From Dehalococcoidia bacterium UBA2777 (lineage in GTDB: Bacteria > Chloroflexota > Dehalococcoidia > UBA2247 > UBA2777): a DNA stretch of 16,027 nt. The stretch is taken from positions 1 to 16,027 of the forward strand of contig DEIJ01000038.1 of NCBI GenBank assembly GCA_002352365.1. Reading direction: 5' to 3'. A program made the translations under genes and the position numbers. Every line of letters begins with the position of its first letter. Within the stretch, counting starts at the first letter, position 1. The notes beneath the pieces were generated by a model. That model saw only the letters and a program-made list of their open reading frames with translations, did no database searches and had not been told where the DNA came from. Shown one piece after another: positions 6,888 through 14,358 of the stretch.

Positions 6888-7703
6888 TTGAATACATTCC
6901 GCCACTTTTATGAGAGCTTGTGGGAGCAAGCCGATTCGATTTTTTATGTCAACTGGTTTAGGGAGGCGCAGAGCATCTCTTTGGTAAAAGAGGTGGTTTC
7001 GGCTAACATTATTGCTCCGGGCAGCCGACTGGCCGATATCGCCTGTGGCAACGCCGTTTATGTCAAAGACATTTCCAAGCTCACCAATTCCTCTTTTGTT
7101 GGTGTAGATATCTCATCTGCTGCACTTCACAAGTCTCAAAGGAAACTAGTAGCTCAGCAACAACCTCTATGCCTCGGATTAGTCCAAGGTGATGCGGCAC
7201 AACTACCTCTAACCTCAGCGAGCTTTGATTCTGTCATTTGCGTTCATACCTTGGAACATGTGCTAGATGACAACATAGTAATCGATGAATTTCACCGGAT
7301 TCTAAAGGGTGGCGGCTATCTTCGAGTGGTGGTACCAAATTCTACCAAATATATGTTGAATATATTTAGGCCGCTGGAGAGACGACTTAATGGATTGGGC
7401 CACCTTAGAGAGTATTCCCCCACCGCTATGCTAGAACTTCTGTCTTCACACCAATTTGAAATTCAACGGATATATTGCACTGATTTCCTTCTCCATTGGT
7501 TTATGTTCTCGGTAGAGGAACATCTACGGCCGTTGGTCAACCGATTTGGCTTGGGGGGGGTAATAGGTAAACTCATGCCCAAGAGGCGAGTTTCACACCC
7601 TCTTGCCATTGCCCTGAGCCATCTGCTGTTTTGGGAAAATAGGCTCTTGTTCAAGCACTCCTGGGGTATGAATAGATGCTATGTTGCCCGGCGCCTCCAG
7701 TAG
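6888..7703 (+). CDS. Class I SAM-dependent methyltransferase
   Basis: A 271-aa methyltransferase of the type-11 (UbiE/MetW-like) group. SAM-binding motif I is LADIACGNA (48-56), then GVDIS with the ribose-binding Asp (72-76), GDAAQLP (101-107), CVHTLEH (118-124) and the post-motif RILKGGGYLRVVVP (137-150). The C-terminal 100 residues are not typical of any subgroup I can name and probably set substrate specificity. It uses a TTG start directly abutting the stop of the preceding gene, with AAGGA upstream, so translation is likely coupled. It does not look like any of the corrin-ring methyltransferases (CbiE/F/H/L, which have the tetrapyrrole methylase fold), so its link with the cobamide genes is positional. 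A run of eight G (7553-7560) lies in codons for the C-terminal region. Confidence 0.85.
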   Translation: MNTFRHFYESLWEQADSIFYVNWFREAQSISLVKEVVSANIIAPGSRLADIACGNAVYVKDISKLTNSSFVGVDISSAALHKSQRKLVAQQQPLCLGLVQGDAAQLPLTSASFDSVICVHTLEHVLDDNIVIDEFHRILKGGGYLRVVVPNSTKYMLNIFRPLERRLNGLGHLREYSPTAMLELLSSHQFEIQRIYCTDFLLHWFMFSVEEHLRPLVNRFGLGGVIGKLMPKRRVSHPLAIALSHLLFWENRLLFKHSWGMNRCYVARRLQ

Positions 7704-8638
7704 CTGGTGTGGAAATCATCTTTATCTTGCTTTTGGCCTTGATAATAGATGTCCTCTTTGGGGAACTACCCTCCTTCCTCCACCCTGTGGTGGGGATGGG
7801 CAAATTTATCTCTCTGTTATTGAGATTTGCCCCCCAGCGAGGCCACCTCATCCAGCTGGTTTATGGTGCAGGGCTAGTTGTGGCGACCACAGCTCTATTC
7901 TGCGCAGCGAGCTACTTTTTGCTCTCTTATCTTAAAGAAATAAACTTGATCGCTTATATAGTTGTGGCTGCGATAGTGCTGAAATCAACCTTCTCAGTTA
8001 AGAAACTACATCAGGTGGCTATGAGAATAGAGGAGCTTTTGCTTCAGGATAACGTTCCCCGAGCCCAAGTCGAGACAAGCTCTCTGGTCAGCCGGGACAC
8101 CTCAAAGCTTGATAAATCACTATTGGTGGCAGCCACAGTAGAATCGGTAGCAGAGAATACCTGTGATAGCTTCATTGCCCCTCTGTTCTATTTTCTTTTT
8201 TTTGGCGTGCCTGGTGCTATGGCCTACCGAGTGGCCAACACCTTAGATGCCATGATTGGCTATCATTATTTGCCCTATGAGTATCTGGGAAAGTGTGCCG
8301 CCAGGTGGGATGATGTGTTGAATTTTATCCCGGCACGACTTGGAGCCTCGATAATGCTCATATCCGCCTATTTATCTGGGAAGAGCACTAAGGGGGCATG
8401 GCGTATTGGATGGCGTGACCACAATAAAACTGAAAGCCCCAATGCAGGTTGGCTGATGAGCACCGCTGCCGGAGCACTCCGTGTACAACTGGAGAAAGTG
8501 GGGTGCTATAAATTAGGCGATGCCACTTGGTCTTTATCACCAATGACAATTCGCAGTGGGGTAAAGATAATGAGAATGTCGGCGCTGCTTTGGATGGTGA
8601 TTTGCATTGTGGTGGAAGTGGTGCGCTTTGTCTGTTGA
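7676..8638 (+). CDS. cbiB: Adenosylcobinamide-phosphate synthase CbiB
   Basis: A 320-aa integral membrane protein of the CbiB family. It joins adenosylcobyric acid to (R)-1-aminopropan-2-ol O-phosphate (or ethanolamine phosphate), forming the arm that carries the nucleotide loop. Family landmarks: a hydrophobic N-terminus with ALIIDVLFGELPSFLHPVVGMG (21-42), TSSLVSRDTSKLD, VESVAENTCDSFIAPLFY, ANTLDAMIGY and ARLGASIML, with several membrane helices between. ATG 7676 overlaps the methyltransferase by 28 nt and has a GGGG stretch 9 nt upstream. GTG 7709 would give a protein beginning at the first hydrophobic helix, as many family members do, but has no visible SD. The partner CobD, which makes the aminopropanol phosphate, follows 13 nt later. 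Confidence 0.95.
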   Translation: MLCCPAPPVAGVEIIFILLLALIIDVLFGELPSFLHPVVGMGKFISLLLRFAPQRGHLIQLVYGAGLVVATTALFCAASYFLLSYLKEINLIAYIVVAAIVLKSTFSVKKLHQVAMRIEELLLQDNVPRAQVETSSLVSRDTSKLDKSLLVAATVESVAENTCDSFIAPLFYFLFFGVPGAMAYRVANTLDAMIGYHYLPYEYLGKCAARWDDVLNFIPARLGASIMLISAYLSGKSTKGAWRIGWRDHNKTESPNAGWLMSTAAGALRVQLEKVGCYKLGDATWSLSPMTIRSGVKIMRMSALLWMVICIVVEVVRFVC

Positions 8639-8651
8639 GCCTAGAGCTGGA

Positions 8652-9740
8652 GTGGAAGGCGTTAAGATATGTTATCACGGTGGCCCAAACTATGCTGAGC
8701 TAGAGAAGTGGGCCATCCTGCCTGACGAAATCCTCGACTTCAGCGCCAATACTAACCCTTTTGGGCCCCCACCGGGAATAACAGAGGCTTTGGCTGAGGT
8801 AGATATCGCTCAATATCCCGACTCTGAAACCAGCGAGCTCCGCCGCTCGTTAGCCCTGAAATTGGGGGTGTCCCCGCAGAATATTCTGGTGGGGAATGGC
8901 TCGACGGAGATAATACGCCTGGCTGCTCTAGCTTATTTCGGACCAGATAACCCTGTCCTCATTATAGAGCCTACCTTCGGAGAATATGAGGTCGCCTGCC
9001 AAATTGTTCAGGCACCTGTATTAAAACAGCAGCTTTCGGCACAAGAAGGATTCAAACTGAACGTAAAAGCATGCATCGAGTTGATCCACAAGGAAAAGAT
9101 AAAGGGAGTGTTTATCTCAAATCCCAATAACCCCACGGGGCAATATTTGGCCAAAGGTGAGGTGGAGCAGATCTTAGCTGCCTCAGATTCAAGTCTGGTG
9201 GTTTTGGATGAGGCCTATGTTTCTTTTGTGGCTGAGGCGTGGTCATCATTGGATCTGATAACAGCAGGCAACCTAGTTGTAGTGCGCTCGATGACCAAGG
9301 ACTATGCCTTAGCCGGGCTGCGCCTTGGCTATGCCATAGCTACAGCCCAAATCACCACTACCCTGCGCCGCCTTTGCCCCCCCTGGAATGTCAACTCACT
9401 AGCTCAAAGAGCCGGGATTTTGGCCTTAAACGAAGAGGGATATTTGGAGCAGTGCCAACTTAAGCTAAAATCTGCCAAGGATTTTCTGGTTGCCGAGCTT
9501 GCTCGTCTCGGCTTACCTCCTCTGCCTTCTCAGGCTAACTTCTTTCTGGTAAAGGTGGGAGATGGCCCGAAATTTCGCCAGGCATTGCTACAGCAGGGAA
9601 TCCTAGTCCGGGATTGCACCTCTTTCGGCTTACCCCAGTATATCCGCCTTTCCCCCGGCACTATGCCCCAGTGCCAACGGCTAATCGGAGCTATTAAAGA
9701 AATAGTCAGACAGAGGTCGGCATGCCAGCTAAACTCTTGA
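8652..9740 (+). CDS. cobD: L-threonine-O-3-phosphate decarboxylase CobD (PLP-dependent)
   Basis: A 362-aa class I/II aminotransferase-fold enzyme, close to HisC but with the CobD-type opening HGGPNYAE followed by DFSANTNPFGPP (29-40). It decarboxylates L-threonine phosphate to (R)-1-aminopropan-2-ol phosphate, the CbiB substrate. PLP-site motifs: SNPNNPTG (156-163), the LDEAYVSF Asp/Tyr (185-192) and SMTKDYALAGLRLGY, with Lys216 as the Schiff-base lysine. The family start is best fitted by GTG 8652, just after the cbiB stop; an upstream in-frame TTG at 8607 would code through the end of cbiB and add a Trp-rich tail unlike the family. The SD is weak, suggesting translational coupling to cbiB. 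Histidinol-phosphate aminotransferase is the alternative on fold alone, but the neighbours and N-terminus favour CobD. Confidence 0.9.
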   Translation: MEGVKICYHGGPNYAELEKWAILPDEILDFSANTNPFGPPPGITEALAEVDIAQYPDSETSELRRSLALKLGVSPQNILVGNGSTEIIRLAALAYFGPDNPVLIIEPTFGEYEVACQIVQAPVLKQQLSAQEGFKLNVKACIELIHKEKIKGVFISNPNNPTGQYLAKGEVEQILAASDSSLVVLDEAYVSFVAEAWSSLDLITAGNLVVVRSMTKDYALAGLRLGYAIATAQITTTLRRLCPPWNVNSLAQRAGILALNEEGYLEQCQLKLKSAKDFLVAELARLGLPPLPSQANFFLVKVGDGPKFRQALLQQGILVRDCTSFGLPQYIRLSPGTMPQCQRLIGAIKEIVRQRSACQLNS

Positions 9741-11242
9741 TGATTCAAGGAACTGCCTCCTCAGTGGGCAAGAGCATCATCGTTACTGCCCTATGTCGTA
9801 TCTTTAAGCAGGATGGCTTTCAAGTCGCCCCATTCAAGGCGCAGAATATGGCTTTAAACTCCTACGTGACCAGAGAGGGAGGTGAAATGGGGCGGGCTCA
9901 AGTGGTGCAAGCGGAGGCTTGTGGTCTGGAGCCTAGCGTGGATATGAACCCGATATTGCTTAAACCAGAGGCGGATTCTCGATCACAGGTGATTGTCTGC
10001 GGCAAGGTAGCCGAAAGCCTAACCGCAGCCCGCTATTATGAGCATACCCCTTATTTATTTAGTATAGTAGAGGAGTGTTTACATCGAATGCGGCAGGCTT
10101 ATGACATCGTGGTTATCGAGGGGGCAGGTAGCCCGGCAGAAATCAACCTCAAGGAGAAAGAAATAGCCAACATGCGCCTGGCTAAAATGGCCTCCTCTCC
10201 AGTATTGCTGGTGGGGGACATCGACCGAGGAGGAGTCTTCGCCCATCTGGTGGGCACCTTGGAACTTTTGACTGGTGAGGAACGTGACTATATTAAGGGA
10301 TTCATAATCAATAAATTTCGTGGTGACCTCCAGTTACTTAGGCCAGGGCTAGAAACTCTCCAGTCTCGTACCGGTAAAGGGGTTCTTGGTGTAATCCCCT
10401 ATTTCCGGGGCATCACTATTGCCCAGGAAGATTCAGTTTATTTAGAAGAGAGAAAGAAAAACTCTCCAACCGGGGGGAATCTTGATATTGCTATTCTCCA
10501 CTTGCCTCACATCTCTAATTATGATGATTTCGACCCCCTGGAGATGGAAGGTTGTAAGCTGCGCTACATCGATGACGCCACCGAGCTGGGTGAGCCGGAC
10601 TTAATTATCTTGCCCGGCAGCAAGAGCACTATTGCTGATCTCCTTCATCTGTGGCGGGTCGGCCTAGCTGAGATGGTGATCGAACAAGCAAGAAAGGGGA
10701 CAGCTATAATAGGGGTTTGTGGAGGTTATCAGATGCTGGGAAGAAGCATCCAAGACCCGCAAAGAATAGAGTCAAGCCAAGAGGGTGCCCTGGGATTGGG
10801 CTTGTTGGATATACTGACTATCTTCGAGGCCTCAAAGACCACCACTCAAGTTAAGGCCAGGGTGATAGCCGACCGAGGTTTGCTGGCCGGAATGACGAGG
10901 CAGGAGATAATGGGCTATGAGATCCACATGGGACAGACCAAGAGCGGGGAGACGAGCCCATTCCACATCTTTGAAACACCCCAAGGGAAGGTGGCCCGCC
11001 TCGATGGTGCCCTCGACCAAAGTGGCCTGATATTGGGGACTTACCTGCATGGACTGTTTCACAATGCCGGCTTCAGGAGAGCTTTTCTCCATACCCTCGA
11101 GCAGCGGCAAGGGATAAGCGGCCCAGCAGCGACAGAGATAGAGACAAGAGAGCGGCAATATGATCGGCTAGCTGAACTAGTGCGGTCGAGCCTCGACCTG
11201 GCCGCTATCTACCGCATACTTGATGGAGGCATCGATGGCTGA
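9722..11242 (+). CDS. cbiP: Cobyric acid synthase CbiP (CobQ)
   Basis: A 506-aa ATP- and glutamine-dependent amidotransferase that amidates four side chains of adenosylcobyrinic a,c-diamide. The N-terminal dethiobiotin-synthetase-like domain shows the P-loop QGTASSVGKS (9-18), APFKAQNMALNS, IEGAGSPAEINLKE (132-145) and VGDIDRGGVFA (164-174). The C-terminal triad-type glutaminase domain has LPGSKST (297-303), GVCGGYQMLG with Cys333, and GTYLHGLF with His443. ATG 9722 has AGAGGT 5 nt upstream and overlaps cobD by 19 nt; the 3' end overlaps cobA by 8 nt. Length is normal for the family, and all key residues that I can check are present. Confidence 0.97.
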   Translation: MPAKLLMIQGTASSVGKSIIVTALCRIFKQDGFQVAPFKAQNMALNSYVTREGGEMGRAQVVQAEACGLEPSVDMNPILLKPEADSRSQVIVCGKVAESLTAARYYEHTPYLFSIVEECLHRMRQAYDIVVIEGAGSPAEINLKEKEIANMRLAKMASSPVLLVGDIDRGGVFAHLVGTLELLTGEERDYIKGFIINKFRGDLQLLRPGLETLQSRTGKGVLGVIPYFRGITIAQEDSVYLEERKKNSPTGGNLDIAILHLPHISNYDDFDPLEMEGCKLRYIDDATELGEPDLIILPGSKSTIADLLHLWRVGLAEMVIEQARKGTAIIGVCGGYQMLGRSIQDPQRIESSQEGALGLGLLDILTIFEASKTTTQVKARVIADRGLLAGMTRQEIMGYEIHMGQTKSGETSPFHIFETPQGKVARLDGALDQSGLILGTYLHGLFHNAGFRRAFLHTLEQRQGISGPAATEIETRERQYDRLAELVRSSLDLAAIYRILDGGIDG

Positions 11243-11759
11243 GGAAAAAACTGGTCTTATCCAGGTATATACTGGGAATGGCAAAGGTAAAACTACTGCC
11301 GCTTTGGGATTAGCACTGCGAGCTGCCGGACAGGGCAAGAAGGTGATCATTATCCAATTTGTGAAGGGGGCACATTGGTGCGGCGAGCATCTCTTCGCCT
11401 CCAAATACCATCCTTTTGAGATAGTGCAACCCAATCCCCAAGATAGCTTTACTCAATCTCGGGAAGAACTTTATCCCGTGGTGCAGCAAACTTTAGCTTA
11501 TGCCGCCCAAGTAATGCTCGCCGCCGACTATGATATAGTCATCTGGGATGAAATTTTCATTGCCATAAGTTTGGGCCTGGTAACCACCAAAGAGGTTTTG
11601 GATTTGATGAGCTACAAGCCTGAGACTGTGGAGATGGTTTTGACTGGGCGCAATGCACCACTGGAGATTATTCAGCAAGCTGACCTGGTTACCGAGATGG
11701 TGATGATTAAACATCCGTTTAGTAAGGGCATTGGGGCACGACGGGGGATTGAATACTAA
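11235..11759 (+). CDS. cobA: Corrinoid adenosyltransferase CobA (CobO/BtuR type)
   Basis: A 174-aa CobA-family enzyme that transfers the adenosyl group of ATP to cob(I)alamin or a cobinamide/cobyrinate precursor. The opening IQVYTGNGKGKTTAALGLAL carries the P-loop GNGKGKTT (14-21). Next come VIIIQFVKG, the YDIVIWDEI block, and the C-terminal signature LTGRNAPLEIIQQADLVTEM ending KHPFSKGIGARRGIEY. ATG 11235 is chosen because GGAGG (11225-11229) lies 5 nt upstream; the SD is embedded in the last codons of cbiP, an 8-nt overlap that couples translation. TTG 11220 and ATG 11223 are in frame but have no SD. It is the last gene before the hairpin-containing gap. Confidence 0.96.
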   Translation: MAEEKTGLIQVYTGNGKGKTTAALGLALRAAGQGKKVIIIQFVKGAHWCGEHLFASKYHPFEIVQPNPQDSFTQSREELYPVVQQTLAYAAQVMLAADYDIVIWDEIFIAISLGLVTTKEVLDLMSYKPETVEMVLTGRNAPLEIIQQADLVTEMVMIKHPFSKGIGARRGIEY

Positions 11760-11824
11760 CCCCAAAAAGTCTGGCAACTTTTTGGGGACCCGGGAAATCC
11801 CTATTTAAAATTTATCGGGTCCCC
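11760..11824 (+). promoter_or_regulatory. Two overlapping, mutually exclusive hairpins between cobA and cobT
   Basis: Hairpin 1 starts on the base after the cobA stop: CCCCAAAAAG (11760-11769), loop of 8, CTTTTTGGGG (11778-11787), a perfect 10-bp stem. Hairpin 2 re-uses the final GGGG: GGGGACCCG (11784-11792) pairs with CGGGTCCCC (11816-11824), a perfect 9-bp stem around a 23-nt A/T-rich loop. Both cannot be fully formed at once. Neither is followed by a T-run, so a standard intrinsic terminator is doubtful. An RNA switch, processing site or protein-binding palindrome is possible. Confidence 0.55.
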
Positions 11825-11914
11825 GAGACTCACCCTGCCAAATCGAAGATTTTGTGGGGCATAGATAATGCATAATATTTTCTTGGGGTGGTTATTGAGG
11901 AGGGCACTTCGAAC

Positions 11915-12997
11915 ATGGCAGATGCTCTAGCTCAAACATTGGCCCAGATCAGGCCGTTAGATCAACAAGTGATGGAAGCAGTGCGAGCACGCCAGGACAA
12001 GTTGACCAAGCCAAGAGGAAGCCTGGGCAGATTGGAAGAGTTGTCGGTCAACATCGCCGCCATCACTGGCGAGCTATTGCCCACCCTTGGGCGCAAGGCT
12101 ATTGTGGTCATGGTTGGTGACCATGGTGTTGTAGCCGAGGGGATAAGTGCTTACCCCCAAGAGGTTACCGCTCAGATGGTTTCCAATTTCCTTCGTGGGG
12201 GTGCAGGGATAAATGTCCTCGCCGACCTGGTAGGAGCTCGAGTAATAGTAGTGGATATTGGGGTAAATGGGGAGCTAAGTCCGCACCCTCAACTTGTCTC
12301 TCGGAAAGTAGCTTATGGGACAGGCAACATAGCTCGAGGTCCTGCCATGACCCACAAGGAGGCAATAAGGGCGGTGGAGGTGGGGATCGAAGTAGTAGAG
12401 GAATCACTTGCCCAAGGGCTGGATATTGTAGCTACCGGGGATATGGGCATCGGGAATACTACCTCAAGCAGCGCTATTTGTGCTGCTATCAGTGGGGCAC
12501 CAATAGAGCAACTTGCCGGCCGAGGTGCCGGACTAGATGATAAGGGAGTAGCCCATAAAGTGGAGATAATCAGGCAGGCTCTGGCTATAAATCATCCCGA
12601 TCCTAACGACCCCTTGGATGTATTGGCCAAGGTAGGTGGTTTAGAGATAGCAGGTTTGGTTGGAGTTATCCTAGCTGCCGCTGCCCATCGCCTACCGGTA
12701 GTTATTGATGGCTTTATCTCCGGGGCAGCGGCACTTATCGCCACCAGTCTTCAAGGGGTGGTGAAACAGTATCTTATTCCAGCACACACCTCAGCAGAGG
12801 CAGGCCATCAAGTGCTCCTCGACTATTTGGGCTTGAGCCCCTTGCTTGACCTCAAGATGCGCCTCGGGGAGGGTACTGGTGCTGCCCTGGGCCTTTTCCT
12901 CGCTGAGGCAGCAGTAAGAATCCTACGAGATATGGCTACCTTTGCTGAGGCCAGTGTCTCTGAGGCAAAACAGCCGAAGGAACAAGAACCAAGATAG
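11915..12997 (+). CDS. cobT: Nicotinate-nucleotide--dimethylbenzimidazole phosphoribosyltransferase CobT
   Basis: A 360-aa CobT, which transfers phosphoribose from nicotinate mononucleotide to the lower-ligand base (dimethylbenzimidazole or another base), giving alpha-ribazole phosphate. Conserved stretches: KLTKPRGSLGRLEEL (29-43), VVMVGDHGVVAEGISAYPQEVT (64-85), NFLRGGAGINVLA, VDIGVNGE, TGDMGIGNTTSSSA (174-187), VVIDGFISGAAAL and LGEGTGAALGL, whose Glu319 corresponds to the proposed general base. ATG 11915 has GAGGAGGG 10 nt upstream. An in-frame GTG at 11888 would place that SD inside the gene and is rejected. A Glu/Lys/Pro-rich tail of about 15 residues extends past the family core. It heads the cobT-cobS-cobC group, with cobS 12 nt downstream. 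Confidence 0.96.
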   Translation: MADALAQTLAQIRPLDQQVMEAVRARQDKLTKPRGSLGRLEELSVNIAAITGELLPTLGRKAIVVMVGDHGVVAEGISAYPQEVTAQMVSNFLRGGAGINVLADLVGARVIVVDIGVNGELSPHPQLVSRKVAYGTGNIARGPAMTHKEAIRAVEVGIEVVEESLAQGLDIVATGDMGIGNTTSSSAICAAISGAPIEQLAGRGAGLDDKGVAHKVEIIRQALAINHPDPNDPLDVLAKVGGLEIAGLVGVILAAAAHRLPVVIDGFISGAAALIATSLQGVVKQYLIPAHTSAEAGHQVLLDYLGLSPLLDLKMRLGEGTGAALGLFLAEAAVRILRDMATFAEASVSEAKQPKEQEPR

Positions 12998-13009
12998 ATA
13001 GGAGAAGAA

Positions 13010-13744
13010 TTGGGCTTGTGGATAGCGCTGGGATTTTTGACTATAATCCCCCCCCCACGGCATGCCAGGATAAGCCAAGAGGACTTTGGTCGCTCCTTAA
13101 GTTACTTCCCTTTGGTCGGGTTGATATTAGGACTGCTGCTCTTTGGTCTGGACAAGCTATTAGGTTTGATTTTGCCCCTCCAAGTGGTAAATATTCTGCT
13201 TATCATCGCTTTGCTAATCCTCACCGGGGCATTGCACCTCGATGGTTTCGTCGATACCTGTGATGGCGTAGCCAGCGCAACATCACCATCGGAGAGACTC
13301 GAGATTATGTCCGACAGCCGAGTTGGGTCTTTTGGTGTTGCCGGGGCATGTTGTCTGCTGTTGCTGAAATATGCCTCCCTCGCCGCTATACCACTCTCCT
13401 CTAGAACCGCTGCTCTAATACTTATGCCACTGCTCAGCCGATGGGTGGTAGTTTACCCCATTTTGGCTTTACCTTACGCCAAGAAGACTCCTGGGCTAGG
13501 GCAATTATTTAAACAGGGGAGTAATTGGCAAGGGGTAACCATAGCAACTTTGGTTGCCTTGGCTTCCTCGTTAGCCTTGGCCGGGTGGCGGGGGGCAGCG
13601 TTAATGGCGACTTTGTGGCTCCTTGCCTTCGGGGTAGCTGCTTTCTTACGCCGAAGACTGGGTGGGCTTACTGGCGACACTTACGGGGCCATCATCGAGC
13701 TATCCGAGGTGTTCGTTTTGATCCTAGTTTTTCTGTTTCTCTAA
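13010..13744 (+). CDS. cobS: Adenosylcobinamide-GDP ribazoletransferase (cobalamin synthase) CobS
   Basis: A 244-aa polytopic membrane protein that condenses adenosylcobinamide-GDP with alpha-ribazole (phosphate), the joining step of the nucleotide loop. The family signature HLDGFVDTCDG (76-86), with its metal-binding Asp residues, is present, as is DSRVGSFG (102-109). At the other end is GLTGDTYGAIIELSE, also typical of CobS, with about five or six hydrophobic helices between. The TTG start at 13010 has GGAG 5 nt upstream and fits the usual N-terminus ending in IIPPP. A run of nine C (13048-13056) falls in these Pro codons and is a potential slippage site, though the frame is intact here. 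The cobC ribosome-binding site begins only 8 nt after the stop. Confidence 0.95.
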   Translation: MGLWIALGFLTIIPPPRHARISQEDFGRSLSYFPLVGLILGLLLFGLDKLLGLILPLQVVNILLIIALLILTGALHLDGFVDTCDGVASATSPSERLEIMSDSRVGSFGVAGACCLLLLKYASLAAIPLSSRTAALILMPLLSRWVVVYPILALPYAKKTPGLGQLFKQGSNWQGVTIATLVALASSLALAGWRGAALMATLWLLAFGVAAFLRRRLGGLTGDTYGAIIELSEVFVLILVFLFL

Positions 13745-13764
13745 CCCCCACAAGGAGGATTATA

Positions 13765-14358
13765 CTGGCTAGGTTGCTTTTGGCAAGGCATGCTGAAACA
13801 GAGTGGACTCGGGAGGGACGGTATCAAGGCCACTGTGAAATTGGTTTAACTGCTAAGGGGATCAAACAGGCAGAAAGATTGCGGGAGCGTCTCAGAGGGG
13901 AGAAAATTGCTGCCATCTACACCAGCGACCTGCGCCGGGCAATGGAGACTGCTCAAATCATCGCCTCTGGGCATCACCTTGATGTAATACCTTGCTCGGA
14001 ATTACGAGAGCTGGATTTTGGTAACTTAGAAGGGTTGACCTTCGTTGAGGCACAACGGAATTATCCCTGGATAGAACAGAGATGGTCTAGCCCCGATCCA
14101 GAGCAAGGTGAGAGCCTGAGCCAGCTTGTCAGCAGAGTAGCTCGATTGGTGACCAGACTCAGGGGGCTTGAGGCAATGGGTAGTATACTTACTGTCTCCC
14201 ACGGCGGCCCGCTACGGGTGCTTTTATGTCTCTTATTGGGGATCGACCCGGAGCGATGGTGGCAATTTGAGCTCGGTTGTGCCTCCCTCAGTGTGGTGGA
14301 AACCTATCCCCAAGGGGTAGTGCTCTCATCGCTTAACGATGCATGTCACTTAAAATAG
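13765..14358 (+). CDS. cobC: Alpha-ribazole phosphatase CobC-like, histidine phosphatase family
   Basis: A 197-aa member of the histidine phosphatase (phosphoglycerate-mutase-like) superfamily. In this setting the likely reaction is removal of phosphate from alpha-ribazole-5'-phosphate or adenosylcobalamin-5'-phosphate. The phosphate pocket is complete: RHAETEW (8-14, with Ala where Gly is usual after the catalytic His9), the SDLRRAMETA block (54-63), RELDFGNLEG with its Glu (81-90) and SHGG (145-148, His146). The best start is a CTG at 13765: AGGAGG (13753-13758) lies exactly 6 nt upstream, and the resulting [M]ARLLLARHAET matches the family opening. TTG 13774 would be 15 nt from the SD and trim the first beta strand; longer starts run 80 codons into cobS. 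The last 9 nt overlap aroC tail to tail. Specificity is inferred from context. Confidence 0.9.
   Translation: MARLLLARHAETEWTREGRYQGHCEIGLTAKGIKQAERLRERLRGEKIAAIYTSDLRRAMETAQIIASGHHLDVIPCSELRELDFGNLEGLTFVEAQRNYPWIEQRWSSPDPEQGESLSQLVSRVARLVTRLRGLEAMGSILTVSHGGPLRVLLCLLLGIDPERWWQFELGCASLSVVETYPQGVVLSSLNDACHLK

Noticed and set aside
8607..8651. TTG 8607 start for cobD
   Set aside because: Codes out of frame through the end of cbiB, producing a Trp-rich tail; GTG 8652 gives the standard CobD length.
11760..11787. Intrinsic terminator after cobA
   Set aside because: The stem is excellent but is followed by ACCCGGG, not a T-run, in either direction; described instead as one of two competing hairpins.
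11825..11914. Cobalamin riboswitch or promoter before cobT
   Set aside because: No B12-box-like conserved core is visible. A/T-rich strings such as GATAAT and TAATAT exist near 11864-11878, but no matching -35 at proper spacing convinced me.
11888..11914. GTG 11888 start for cobT
   Set aside because: The strong SD GAGGAGGG lies downstream of this codon and correctly precedes ATG 11915.
13525..13764. Long N-terminal extension of cobC
   Set aside because: It would lie wholly within cobS in another frame, has low-quality composition and no family counterpart.
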